Source: Pictodentalium vernedei (taxonomy: Eukaryota; Mollusca; Scaphopoda; Dentaliida; Dentaliidae). Taken from it: 64,000 bases of DNA. Positions 16,001 to 30,000 of the stretch are shown in pieces. Numbering within the stretch: position 1 is the stretch's first letter; every line of letters begins with the position of its first letter. Below the pieces are notes generated by a model, which was not told where the DNA came from, did no database searches, and saw nothing but the letters and a program-made list of their open reading frames with translations. Both the position numbers and the translations under genes were made by a program. The DNA is taken from contig CM062292.1 of NCBI GenBank assembly GCA_031216915.1, positions 8,371,920 through 8,435,919 of the forward strand, read 5' to 3'.

Positions 16001-19000
16001 AAACTAATCCCTAACACTCATAAGAAACTTAACTCTAACACCCATAAGAAACTAATCCCTAACACTCATAAGAAACTAATCCCTAACACCCATAAGAAAG
16101 TAATCCCTAACACCCATAAGAAACTAATCCCTAACACTCATAAGAAACTAAACTCTAACACCCATAAGAAACTAATCCCTAACACTCATAAGAAACTAAT
16201 CCCTAACACCCATAAGAAACTAATCCCTAACACTCATAAGAAACTAATCCCTAACACCCATAAGAAACTAATCCCTAACACTCATAAGAAACTAAACTCT
16301 AACACCCATAAGAAACTAATCCCTAACACTCATAAGAAACTAAACTCTAACACCCATAAGAAACTAATCCCTAACACTCATAAGAAACTAATCCCTAACA
16401 CCCATAAGAAACTAATCCCTAACACCCATAACAAACTAATCCCTAACACCCATAAGAAACTAATCCCTAACACCCATAAGAAACTAATCCCTAACACCCA
16501 TAAGAAACTAATCCCTAACACACATAAGAAACTAAACCCTAACACCCATAAGAAACTAATCCCTAACCCCCATAAGAAACTAAACCCTAACACCCATAAG
16601 AAACTAATCTCTAATACCCATAAGAAACTAAACCCTAACACCCATAAGAAACTAATCCCTAACACCCATAACAAACTAAACCCTAACACCCATAAGAAAC
16701 TAATCCCTAACACCCATAACAAACTAAACCCTAACACCCATAAGAAACTAATCCCTAACACCCATAAGAAACTAAACCCTAACACCCATAACAAACTAAT
16801 CCCTAACACCCATAAGAAACTAATCCCTAACACCCATAAGAAACTAATCCCTAACACCCATAAGAAACTAATCCCTAACACTCATAAGAAACTAAACTCT
16901 AACACCCATAAGAAACTAATCCCTAACACCCATAAGAAACTAATCCCTAACACCCATAAGAAACTAATCCCTAACACCCATAAGAAACTAATCTCATAAG
17001 AAACTAATCCCTAACACCCATAAGAAACTAATCCCTAACACCCATAAGAAACTAATCCCTAACACCCATAAGAAACTAATCTCTAATACCCATAAGAAAC
17101 TAATCCCTAACACCCATAAGAAACTAATCCCTAACACCCATAACAAACTAATCCCTAACACCCATAAGAAACTAATCCCTAACACCTATAAGAAACTAAT
17201 CCCTAACACCCATAAGAAACTAATCTCTAATACCCATAAGAAACTAATCCCTAACATCCATAACAAACTAATCCCTAACACCCATAAGAAACTAATCCCT
17301 AACACCCATAAGAAACTAATCCCTAACACCCATAAGAAACTAATCCCTAACACTCATAAGAAACTAAACTCTAACACCCATAAGAAACTAATCCCTAACA
17401 CCCATAAGAAACTAATCCCTAACACCCATAAGAAACTAATCCCTAACACCCATAAGAAACTAATCTCATAAGAAACTAATCCCTAACACCCATAAGAAAC
17501 TAATCCCTAACACCCATAAGAAACTAATCCCTAACACCCATAAGAAACTAATCTCTAATACCCATAAGAAACTAATCCCTAACATCCATAACAAACTAAT
17601 CCCTAACACCCATAAGAAACTAATCTCTAATACCCATAAGAAACTAATCCCTAACACCCATAAGAAATTAATCCCTAACACCCATAAGAAACTAATCCCT
17701 AACACCCATAACAAACTAATCCCTAACACCCATAACAAACTAATCCCTAACACCCATAAGAGACTAATCCCTTATACCCATAAGAGACTAATCCCTAACA
17801 CCCATAACAAACTAATCCCTAACACTCATAACAAACTAATCCCTAACACCCATAAGAAACTAATCTCTAATACCCATAAGAAACTAATCCCTAACACCCA
17901 TAAGAAACTAATCCCTAACACCCATAAGAAACTAATCCCTAACACCCATAAGAAACTAATCTCTAATACCCATAAGAAACTAATCCCTAACATCCATAAC
18001 AAACTAATCCCTAACACCCATAAGAAACTAATCCCTAACACCCATAAGAAACTAATCCCTAACACCCATAAGAAACTAATCCCTAACACTCATAAGAAAC
18101 TAATCCCTAACACCCATAACAAACTAATCCCTAACATCCATAAGAAACTAATCCCTAACACCCATAAGAAACTAATCCCTAACACCCATAAGAAACTAAT
18201 CCCTAACACCCATAAGAAACTAATCTCTAATACCCATAAGAAACTAATCCCTAACACCCATAAGAAACTAATCTCTAATACCCATAAGAAACTAATCCCT
18301 AACACCCATAAGAAACTATTCCCTAACACCCATAAGAAACTAATCCCTAACACCCATAAGAAACTAATCCCTAACACCCATAACAAACTAATCCCTAACA
18401 CCCATAAGAGACTAATCCCTTATACCCATAAGAGACTAATCCCTAACACCCATAACAAACTAATCCCTAACACTCATAACAAACTAATCCCTAACACCCA
18501 TAAGAAACTAATCTCTAATACCCATAAGAAACTAATCCCTAACACCCATAAGAAACTAATCCCTAACACCCATAAGAAACTAATCCCTAACACCCATAAG
18601 AAACTAATCTCTAATACCCATAAGAAACTAATCCCTAACATCCATAACAAACTAATCCCTAACACCCATAAGAAACTAATCCCTAACACCCATAAGAAAC
18701 TAATCCCTAACACCCATAAGAAACTAATCCCTAACACTCATAAGAAACTAATCCCTAACACCCATAACAAACTAATCCCTAACATCCATAAGAAACTAAT
18801 CCCTAACACCCATAAGAAACTAATCCCTAACACCCATAAGAAACTAATCCCTAACACCCATAAGAAACTAATCTCTAATACCCATAAGAAACTAATCCCT
18901 AACACCCATAAGAAACTAATCCCTAACACCCATAAGAAACTAATCCCTAACACCCATAAAAAAATAATCCCTAACACCCATAAGAAACTAATCTCTAATA

Positions 19001-22000
19001 CCCATAAGAAACTAATCCCTAACACCCATAAGAAACTAATCCCTAACACCCATAAGAAACTAATCCCTAACACCCATAAGAAACTAATCTCTAATACCCA
19101 TAAGAAACTAATCCCAAACATCCATAACAAACTAATCCCTAACACCCATAAGAAACTAATCCCTAACACCCATAAGAAACTAATCCCTAACACCCATAAG
19201 AAACTAATCCCTAATACCCATAAGAAACTAATCCCTAACACCCATAAGAAACTAATCCCTAACACTCATAAGAAACTAATCCCCAACACCCATAAGAAAC
19301 TAATCCCTAACACTCATAAGAAACTAATCCCTAACACCCATAAGAAACTAATCCTTAACACCCATAAGAAACTAATCCCTAACACTCATAAGAAACTAAT
19401 CCCTAACACTCATAAGAAACTAAACTCTAACACCCATAAGAAACTAATCCCTAACACTCATAAGAAACTAATCCCTAACACCCATAAGAAAGTAATCCCT
19501 AACACCCATAAGAAACTAATCCCTAACACTCATAAGAAACTAAACTCTAACACCCATAAGAAACTAATCCCTAACACTCATAAGAAACTAATCCCTAACA
19601 CCCATAAGAAACTAATCCCTAACACTCATAAGAAACTAATCCCTAACACCCATAAGAAACTAATCCCTAACACTCATAAGAAACTAAACTCTAACACCCA
19701 TAAGCAACTAATCCCTAACACTCATAAGAAACTAAACTCTAACACCCATAAGAAACTAATCCCTAACACTCATAAGAAACTAATCCCTAACACCCATAAG
19801 AAACTAATCCCTAACACCCATAAGAAACTAATCCCTAACACCCATAAGAAACTAAACTCTAACACCCATAAGAAACTAATCCCTAACACTCATAAGAAAC
19901 TAATCCCTAACACCCATAACAAACTAATCCCTAACACCCATAACAAACTAATCCCTAACACCCATAACAAACTAATCCCTAACACTCATAAGAAACTAAA
20001 CCCTAACACCCATAAGAAACTAATCCCTAACACCCATAACAAACTAATCCCTAACACCCATAAGAGACTAATCCCTAACACCCATAAGAAACTAATCTCT
20101 AATACCCATAAGAAACTAAACCCTAACACCCATAAGAAACTAATCCCTAACACCCATAACAAACTAATCCCTAACACCCATAAGAAACTAATCCCTAACA
20201 CCCATAAGAAACTAATCCCTAACACCCATAAGAAACTAATCCCTAACACCCATAACAAACTAATCCCTAACACCCATAAGAAACTAATCCCTAACACCCA
20301 TAAGAAACTAAACCCTAACACCCATAAGAAACTAGACCCTAACACCCATAAGAACCTAATCCCTAACACCCATAAGAAACTAATCCCTAACACCCATAAC
20401 AAACTAATCCCTAACACCCATAAGAAACTAATCTCTAATACCCATAAGAAACTAATCCCTAACATCCATAACAAACTAATCCCTAACACCCATAAGAAAC
20501 TAATCCCTAACACCCATAAGAAAATAATCCCTAACACCCATAAGAAACTAATCCCTAACACTCATAAGAAACTAATCCCTAACACCCATAACAAACTAAT
20601 CCCTAACATCCATAAGAAACTAATCCCTAACACCCATAAGAAACTAATCCCTAACACCCATAAGAAACTAATCCCTAACACCCATAAGAAACTAATCTCT
20701 AATACCCATAAGAAACTAATCCCTAACACCCATAAGAAACTAATCCCTAACACCCATAAGAAACTAATCCCTAACACCCATAAGAAACTAATCCCTAACA
20801 CCCATAAGAAACTAATCTCTAATACCCATAAGAAACTAATCCCTAACACCCATAAGAAACTAATCCCTAACACCCATAAGAAACTAATCCCTAACACCCA
20901 TAAGAAACTAATCTCTAATACCCATAAGAAACTAATCCCTAACATCCATAACAAACTAATCCCTAACACCCATAAGAAACTAATCCCTACCACCCATAAG
21001 AAACTAATCCCTAACACCCATAAGAAACTAATCCCTAATACCCATAAGAAACTAATCCCTAACACCCATAAGAAACTAATCCCTAACACTCATAAGAAAC
21101 TAATCCCCAACACCCATAAGAAACTAATCCCTAACACTCATAAGAAACTAATCCCTAACACCCATAAGAAACTAATCCTTAACACCCATAAGAAACTAAT
21201 CCCTAACACTCATAAGAAACTAATCCCTAACACTCATAAGAAACTAAACTCTAACACCCATAAGAAACTAATCCCTAACACTCATAAGAAACTAATCCCT
21301 AACACCCATAAGAAAGTAATCCCTAACACCCATAAGAAACTAATCCCTAACACTCATAAGAAACTAAACTCTAACACCCATAAGAAACTAATCCCTAACA
21401 CTCATAAGAAACTAATCCCTAACACTCATAAGAAACTAATCCCTAACACTCATAAGAAACTAATCCCTAACACCCATAAGAAACTAATCCCTAACACTCA
21501 TAAGAAACTAAACCCTAACACTCATAAGAAACTAATCCCTAACACCCATAAGAAACTAATCCCTAACACTCATAAGAAACTAAACTCTAACACCCATAAG
21601 AAACTAATCCCTAACACTCATAAGAAACTAAACTCTAACACCCATAAGAAACTAATCCCTAACACTCATAAGAAACTAATCCCTAACACCCATAAGAAAC
21701 TAATCCCTAACACCCATAAGAAACTAATCCCTAACACCCATAAGAAACTAAACTCTAACACCCATAAGAAACTAATCCCTAACACTCATAAGAAACTAAT
21801 CCCTAACACCCATAACAAACTAATCCCTAACACCCATAACAAACTAATCCCTAACACCCATAACAAACTAATCCCTAACACTCATAAGAAACTAAACCCT
21901 AACACCCATAAGAAACTAATCCCTAACACCCATAACAAACTAATCCCTAACACCCATAAGAGACTAATCCCTAACACCCATAAGAAACTAATCTCTAATA

Positions 22001-25000
22001 CCCATAAGAAACTAAACCCTAACACCCATAAGAAACTAATCCCTAACACCCATAACAAACTAATCCCTAACACCCATAAGAAACTAATCCCTAACACCCA
22101 AAAGAAACTAATCCCTAACACCCATAAGAAACTAATCCCTAACACCCATAACAAACTAATCCCTAACACCCATAAGAAACTAATCCCTAACACCCATAAG
22201 AAACTAAACCCTAACACCCATAAGAAACTAGACCCTAACACCCATAAGAACCTAATCCCTAACACCCATAAGAAACTAATCCCTAACACCCATAACAAAC
22301 TAATCCCTAACACCCATAAGAAACTAATCCCTAACACCCATAAGCAACTAATCCCTAACACCCATAAGAAACTAATCCCTAACACACATAAGAAACTAAA
22401 CCCTAACACCCATAAGAAACTAATCCCTAACCCCCATAAGAAACTAAACCCTAACACCCATAAGAAACTAATCTCTAATACCCATAAGAAACTAAACCCT
22501 AACACCCATAAGAAACTAATCCCTAACACCCATAACAAACTAAACCCTAACACCCATAACAAACTAATCCCTAACACCCATAACAAACTAAACCCTAACA
22601 CCCATAAGAAACTAATCCCTAACACCCATAAGAAACTAAACCCTAACACCCATAACAAACTAATCCCTAACACCCATAAGAAACTAATCCCTAACACCCA
22701 TAAGAAACTAATCCCTAACACCCATAAGAAACTAATCCCTAACACTCATAAGAAACTAAACTCTAACACCCATAAGAAACTAATCCCTAACACCCATAAG
22801 AAACTAATCCCTAACACCCATAAGAAACTAATCCCTAACACCCATAAGAAACTAATCTCATAAGAAACTAATCCCTAACACCCATAAGAAACTAATCCCT
22901 AACACCCATAAGAAACTAATCCCTAACACCCATAAGAAACTAATCTCTAATACCCATAAGAAACTAATCCCTAACACCCATAAGAAACTAATCCCTAACA
23001 CCCATAACAAACTAATCCCTAACACCCATAAGAAACTAATCCCTAACACCTATAAGAAACTAATCCCTAACACCCATAAGAAACTAATCTCTAATACCCA
23101 TAAGAAACTAATCCCTAACATCCATAACAAACTAATCCCTAACACCCATAAGAAACTAATCCCTAACACCCATAAGAAACTAATCCCTAACACCCATAAG
23201 AAACTAATCCCTAACACTCATAAGAAACTAAACTCTAACACCCATAAGAAACTAATCCCTAACACCCATAAGAAACTAATCCCTAACACCCATAAGAAAC
23301 TAATCCCTAACACCCATAAGAAACTAATCTCATAAGAAACTAATCCCTAACACCCATAAGAAACTAATCCCTAACACCCATAAGAAACTAATCCCTAACA
23401 CCCATAAGAAACTAATCTCTAATACCCATAAGAAACTAATCCCTAACATCCATAACAAACTAATCCCTAACACCCATAAGAAACTAATCTCTAATACCCA
23501 TAAGAAACTAATCCCTAACACCCATAAGAAACTAATCCCTAACACCCATAAGAAACTAATCCCTAACACCCATAACAAACTAATCCCTAACAGCCATAAC
23601 AAACTAATCCCTAACACCCATAAGAGACTAATCCCTTATACCCATAAGAGACTAATCCCTAACACCCATAACAAACTAATCCCTAACACTCATAACAAAC
23701 TAATCCCTAACACCCATAAGAAACTAATCTCTAATACCCATAAGAAACTAATCCCTAACACCCATAAGAAACTAATCCCTAACACCCATAAGAAACTAAT
23801 CCCTAACACCCATAAGAAACTAATCTCTAATACCCATAAGAAACTAATCCCTAACATCCATAAGAAACTAATCCCTAACACCCATAAGAAACTAATCCCT
23901 AACACCCATAAGAAACTAATCCCTAACACCCATAAGAAACTAATCCCTAACACTCATAAGAAACTAATCCCTAACACCCATAACAAACTAATCCCTAACA
24001 TCCATAAGAAACTAATCCCTAACACCCATAAGAAACTAATCCCTAACACCCATAAGAAACTAATCCCTAACACCCATAAGAAACTAATCTCTAATACCCA
24101 TAAGAAACTAATCCCTAACACCCATAAGAAACTAATCTCTAATACCCATAAGAAACTAATCCCTAACACCCATAAGAAACTATTCCCTAACACCCATAAG
24201 AAACTAATCCCTAACACCCATAAGAAACTAATCCCTAACACCCATAACAAACTAATCCCTAACACCCATAAGAGACTAATCCCTTATACCCATAAGAGAC
24301 TAATCCCTAACACCCATAACAAACTAATCCCTAACACTCATAACAAACTAATCCCTAACACCCATAAGAAACTAATCTCTAATACCCATAAGAAACTAAT
24401 CCCTAACACCCATAAGAAACTAATCCCTAACACCCATAAGAAACTAATCCCTAACACCCATAAGAAACTAATCTCTAATACCCATAAGAAACAAATCCCT
24501 AACATCCATAACAAACTAATCCCTAACACCCATAAGAAACTAATCCCTAACACCCATAAGAAACTAATCCCTAACACCCATAAGAAACTAATCCCTAACA
24601 CTCATAAGAAACAAATCCCTAACACCCATAACAAACTAATCCCTAACATCCATAAGAAACTAATCCCTAACACCCATAAGAAACTAATCCCTAACACCCA
24701 TAAGAAACTAATCCCTAACACCCATAAGAAACTAATCTCTAATACCCATAAGAAACTAATCCCTAACACCCATAAGAAACTAATCCCTAACACCCATAAG
24801 AAACTAATCACTAACACCCATAAAAAACTAATCCCTAACACCCATAAGAAACTAATCTCTAATACCCATAAGAAACTAATCACTAACACCCATAAGAAAC
24901 TAATCCCTAACACCCATAAGAAACTAATCCCTAACACCCATAAGAAACTAATCTCTAATACCCATAAGAAACTAATCCCTAACATCCATAACAAACTAAT

Positions 25001-27050
25001 CCCTAACACCCATAAGAAACTAATCCCTAACACCCATAAGAAACTAATCCCTAACACCCATAAGAAACTAATCCCTAATACCCATAAGAAACTAATCCCT
25101 AACACCCATAAGAAACTAATCCCTAACACTCATAAGAAACTAATCCCCAACACCCATAAGAAACTAATCCCTAACACTCATAAGAAACTAATCCCTAACA
25201 CCCATAAGAAACTAATCCTTAACACCCATAAGAAACTAATCCCTAACACTCATAAGAAACTAATCCCTAACACTCATAAGAAACTAAACTCTAACACCCA
25301 TAAGAAACTAATCCCTAACACTCATAAGAAACTAATCCCTAACACCCAAAAGAAAGTAATCCCTAACACCCATAAGAAACTAATCCCTAACACTCATAAG
25401 AAACTAAACTCTAACACCCATAAGAAACTAATCCCTAACACTCATAAGAAACTAATCCCTAACACCCATAAGAAACTAATCCCTAACACTCATAAGAAAC
25501 TAATCCCTAACACCCATAAGAAACTAATCCCTAACACTCATAAGAAACTAAACTCTAACACCCATAAGAAACTAATCCCTAACACTCATAAGAAACTAAA
25601 CTCTAACACCCATAAGAAACTAATCCCTAACACTCATAAGAAACTAATCCCTAACACCCATAAGAAACTAATCCCTAACACCCATAAGAAACTAATCCCT
25701 AACACCCATAAGAAACTAAACTCTAACACCCATAAGAAACTAATCCCTAACACTCATAAGAAACTAATCCCTAACACCCATAACAAACTAATCCCTAACA
25801 CCCATAACAAACTAATCCCTAACACCCATAACAAACTAATCCCTAACACTCATAAGAAACTAAACCCTAACACCCATAAGAAACTAATCCCTAACACCCA
25901 TAACAAACTAATCCCTAACACCCATAAGAGACTAATCCCTAACACCCATAAGAAACTAATCTCTAATACCCATAAGAAACTAAACCCTAACACCCATAAG
26001 AAACTAATCCCTAACACCCATAACAAACTAATCCCTAACACCCATAAGAAACTAATCCCTAACACCCATAAGAAACTAATCCCTAACACCCATAAGAAAC
26101 TAATCCCTAACACCCATAACAAACTAATCCCTAACACCCATAAGAAACTAATCCCTAACACCCATAAGAAACTAAACCCTAACACCCATAAGAAACTAGA
26201 CCCTAACACCCATAAGAACCTAATCCCTAACACCCATAAGAAACTAATCCCTAACACCCATAACAAACTAATCCCTAACACCCATAAGAAACTAATCCCT
26301 AACACCCATAAGAAACTAATCCCTAACACCCATAAGAAACTAATCCCTAACACACATAAGAAACTAAACCCTAACACCCATAAGAAACTAATCCCTAACC
26401 CCCATAAGAAACTAAACCCTAACACCCATAAGAAACTAATCTCTAATACCCATAAGAAACTAAACCCTAACACCCATAAGAAACTAATCCCTAACACCCA
26501 TAACAAACTAAACCCTAACACCCATAAGAAACTAATCCCTAACACCCATAACAAACTAAACCCTAACACCCATAAGAAACTAATCCCTAACACCCATAAG
26601 AAACTAAACCCTAACACCCATAACAAACTAATCCCTAACACCCATAAGAAACTAATCCCTAACACCCATAAGAAACTAATCCCTAACACCCATAAGAAAC
26701 TAATCCCTAACACTCATAAGAAACTAAACTCTAACACCCATAAGAAACTAATCCCTAACACCCATAAGAAACTAATCCCTAACACCCATAAGAAACTAAT
26801 CCCTAACACCCATAAGAAACTAATCTCATAAGAAACTAATCCCTAACACCCATAAGAAACTAATCCCTAACACCCATAAGAAACTAATCCCTAACACCCA
26901 TAAGAAACTAATCTCTAATACCCATAAGAAACTAATCCCTAACACCCATAAGAAAGTAATCTCTAACACCCATAAGAAACTAATCCCTAACACCCATAAG
27001 AAACTAATCCCTAACACCCGTAAGAAACTAATCCCTAACACTCATAAGAA
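1070..27050 (+). repeat. Higher-order repeat domain of the satellite
   Basis: Kilobase blocks of monomers with the same ordered variants recur. Rare 16-bp truncated units (CTAATCTCATAAGAAA) serve as phase markers near 1674, 4522, 4994, 13602, 14074, 16994, 17466, 22858, 23330 and 26826. Paired markers are always 472 bp apart. Whole blocks recur at offsets of 9080 (3546 to 12626), 3392 (13602 to 16994), 5864 (16994 to 22858), 3968 (21882 to 25850), 3192 (5618 to 8810) and 3048 bp (7754 to 10802). A sub-period of 648 bp (27 monomers) links 5354 with 6002 and 14434 with 15082. Other shared markers are AGAAAGTAATCCC, AACTAGACCC and ATCCCTTATACCC. This is the signature of repeated segmental amplification or unequal exchange. 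Confidence 0.9.
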
Positions 27051-30000
27051 ACAAATCCCTAACACCCATAAGAAACTAAACCCTAACACCCATAAGAAAC
27101 TAAACCCTTACACCCATAAGAAACGAAACCCTAACACCCATAAGAAACAAGTCCCTAACACCCATAAGAAACTAAACCCTAACACCCATAAGAAACTAAT
27201 CTCCAACACCCATAAGAAACTAATCCCCAACACCCATAAGAAACTAAACCCTAACACCCATAAGAAACTAAACCCTAACACCCATAAGAAGCTAATCCCT
27301 AACACCCATAAGAAACTAATCCCTAACATCCATAAGAAACTAATACCTAACACCCATAAGAAACTAATCCCTAACACCCATAAGAAACTAAACCCTAACA
27401 CCCGTAAGAAACTAATCCCTAACACCCATAAGAAACTAGTCCCTAACACCCATAAGAAGCTAATCCCTAACACCCATAAGAAACTAAACCCTAACACCCA
27501 TAAGAAACTAATCTCCAACTTCCATAAGAAACAAATCCCTAACACCCATAAGAAACTAAACCCTAACACCCATAAGAAACTAATCTCCAACACCCATAAG
27601 AAACTAATCCCCAACACCCATAAGAAACTAAACCCTAACACCCATAAGAAACTAAACCCTAACACCCATAAGAAGCTAATCCCTAAACCCATAAGAAACT
27701 AATCCCTAACACCCATAAGAAACTAATCCCTAACATCCATAAGAAACTAAACCCTAACACTCATAAGAAACTAATCCCTAACACCCATAAGAAACTAAAC
27801 CCTAACACCCATAAGAAACTAATCCCTAACACCCATAAGAAACTAAACCCTAACACCCATAAGAAACTAATCTCCAACACCCATAAGAAACTAATCCCTA
27901 ACACCCATAAGAAACTAATTCCTAACACCCATAAGAAACTAATCCCTAACACCCATAAGAAACTAATCCCTAACACCCATAAGAAACTAATTCCTAACAC
28001 CCATAAGAAACTAATCCCTAACACCCATAAGAAATTAAACCCTAACACCCATAAGAAACTAATCCCTAACACCCATAACAAACTAATCCCTAACACCCAT
28101 AAGAAACTAATCCCTAACACCCATAAGAAACTAATCTCTAATACCCATAAGAAACTAAACCCTAACACCCATAAGAAACTAATCCCTAACACCCATAACA
28201 AACTAATCCCTAACACCCATAAGAAACTAATCCCTAAAACCCATAAGAAACTAAACCCTAACACCCATAAGAAACTAATCCCTAACACCCATAAGAAACT
28301 AAACCCTAACACCCATAACAAACTAATCTCTAATACCCATAAGAAACTAATCCCTAACACCCATAAGAAACTAAACCCTAACACCCATAAGAAACTAATC
28401 TCCAACTCCCATAAGAAACTAATCCCCAACACCCATAAGAAACTAAACCCTAACACCCATAAGAAACTAAACCCTAACACCCATAAGAAACTAATCCCTA
28501 ACACCCATAAGAAACTAAACCCTAACACCCATAAGAAACTAATCCCTAACACCCATAACAAACTAATCCCTAACACCCATAAGAAACTAATCCCTAACAC
28601 CCATAAGAAACTAAACCCTAACACCCATAAGAAACTAATCTCCAACACCCATAAGAAACTAATCCCTAACACCCATAAGAAACTAATCCCTAACACTCAT
28701 AAGAAACAAATCCCTAACACCCGTAAGAAACTAATCCCTAACACCCATAAGAAACTAAACCCTAACACCCATAAAAAACTATTCCCTAACACCCATAAGA
28801 AACTAATCCCTAACACCCATTAGAAACTAATCCCTGACACCCATAAGAAACTAATCCCTAACACCCATAAGAAACTAAACCCTAACACCCATAAGAAACT
28901 AAACCCTAACACCCATAAGAAACAAAACCCTAACACCCATAAGAAACTAAACCCTAACACCCATAAGAAACTAATCTCCAACACCCATAAGAAACTAATC
29001 TCTAACACCCATAAGAAACTAAACCCTAACACCCATAAGAAACTAATCTCCAACACCCATAAGAAACTAATCTCTAACACCCATAAGAAACTAAACCCTA
29101 ACACCCATAAGAAACTAATCTCCAACACCCATAAGAAACTAATCCCTAACACCCATAAGAAACTAAACCCTAACACCCATAAGAAACTAATCTCCAACAC
29201 CCATAAGAAACTAATCTCTAACACCCATAAGAAACTAATCCCTAATACCCATAATAAACTAAACCCTAACACTCATAAGAAACTAAACCCTAACACCCAT
29301 AAGAAACTAATCTCCAACACCCATAAGAAACTAATCTCTAACACCCATAAGAAACTAATCCCTAACACCCGTAAGAAACTAATCCCTAACACCCATAAGA
29401 AACTAAACCCTAACACTCATAAGAAACTAATCCCTAACACCCATAAGAAACTAAACCCTAACACCCATAAGAAACTAATCCCTAACACCCATAAGAAACT
29501 AAACCCTAACACCCATAAGAAACTAATCTCCAACACCCATAAGAAACTAATCTCTAACACCCATAAGAAACTAATCCCTAACACCCTTAAGAAACTAATC
29601 CCTAACACCCATAAGAAACTAAACCCTAACACCCATAAGAAACTAAACCCTAATACCCATAAGAGACTAATCCCTAACACCCATAAGAAACTAATCCCTA
29701 ACACCCATAAGAAACTAATCCCTAACACCCATAAGAAACTAAACCCTAACACTCATAAGAAACTAAACCCTAACACCCATAAGAAACTAATCTCTAACAC
29801 CCATAAGAAACTAATCCCTAACACCCGTAAGAAACTAATCCCTAACACCCATAAGAAACTAAACCCTAACACCCATAAGAAACTAAACCCTAATACCCAT
29901 AAGAGACTAATCCCTAACACCCATAAGAAACTAATCCCTAACACCCATAAGAAACTAATCCCTAACACCCATAAGAAACTAAAGCCTAACACTCATAAGA

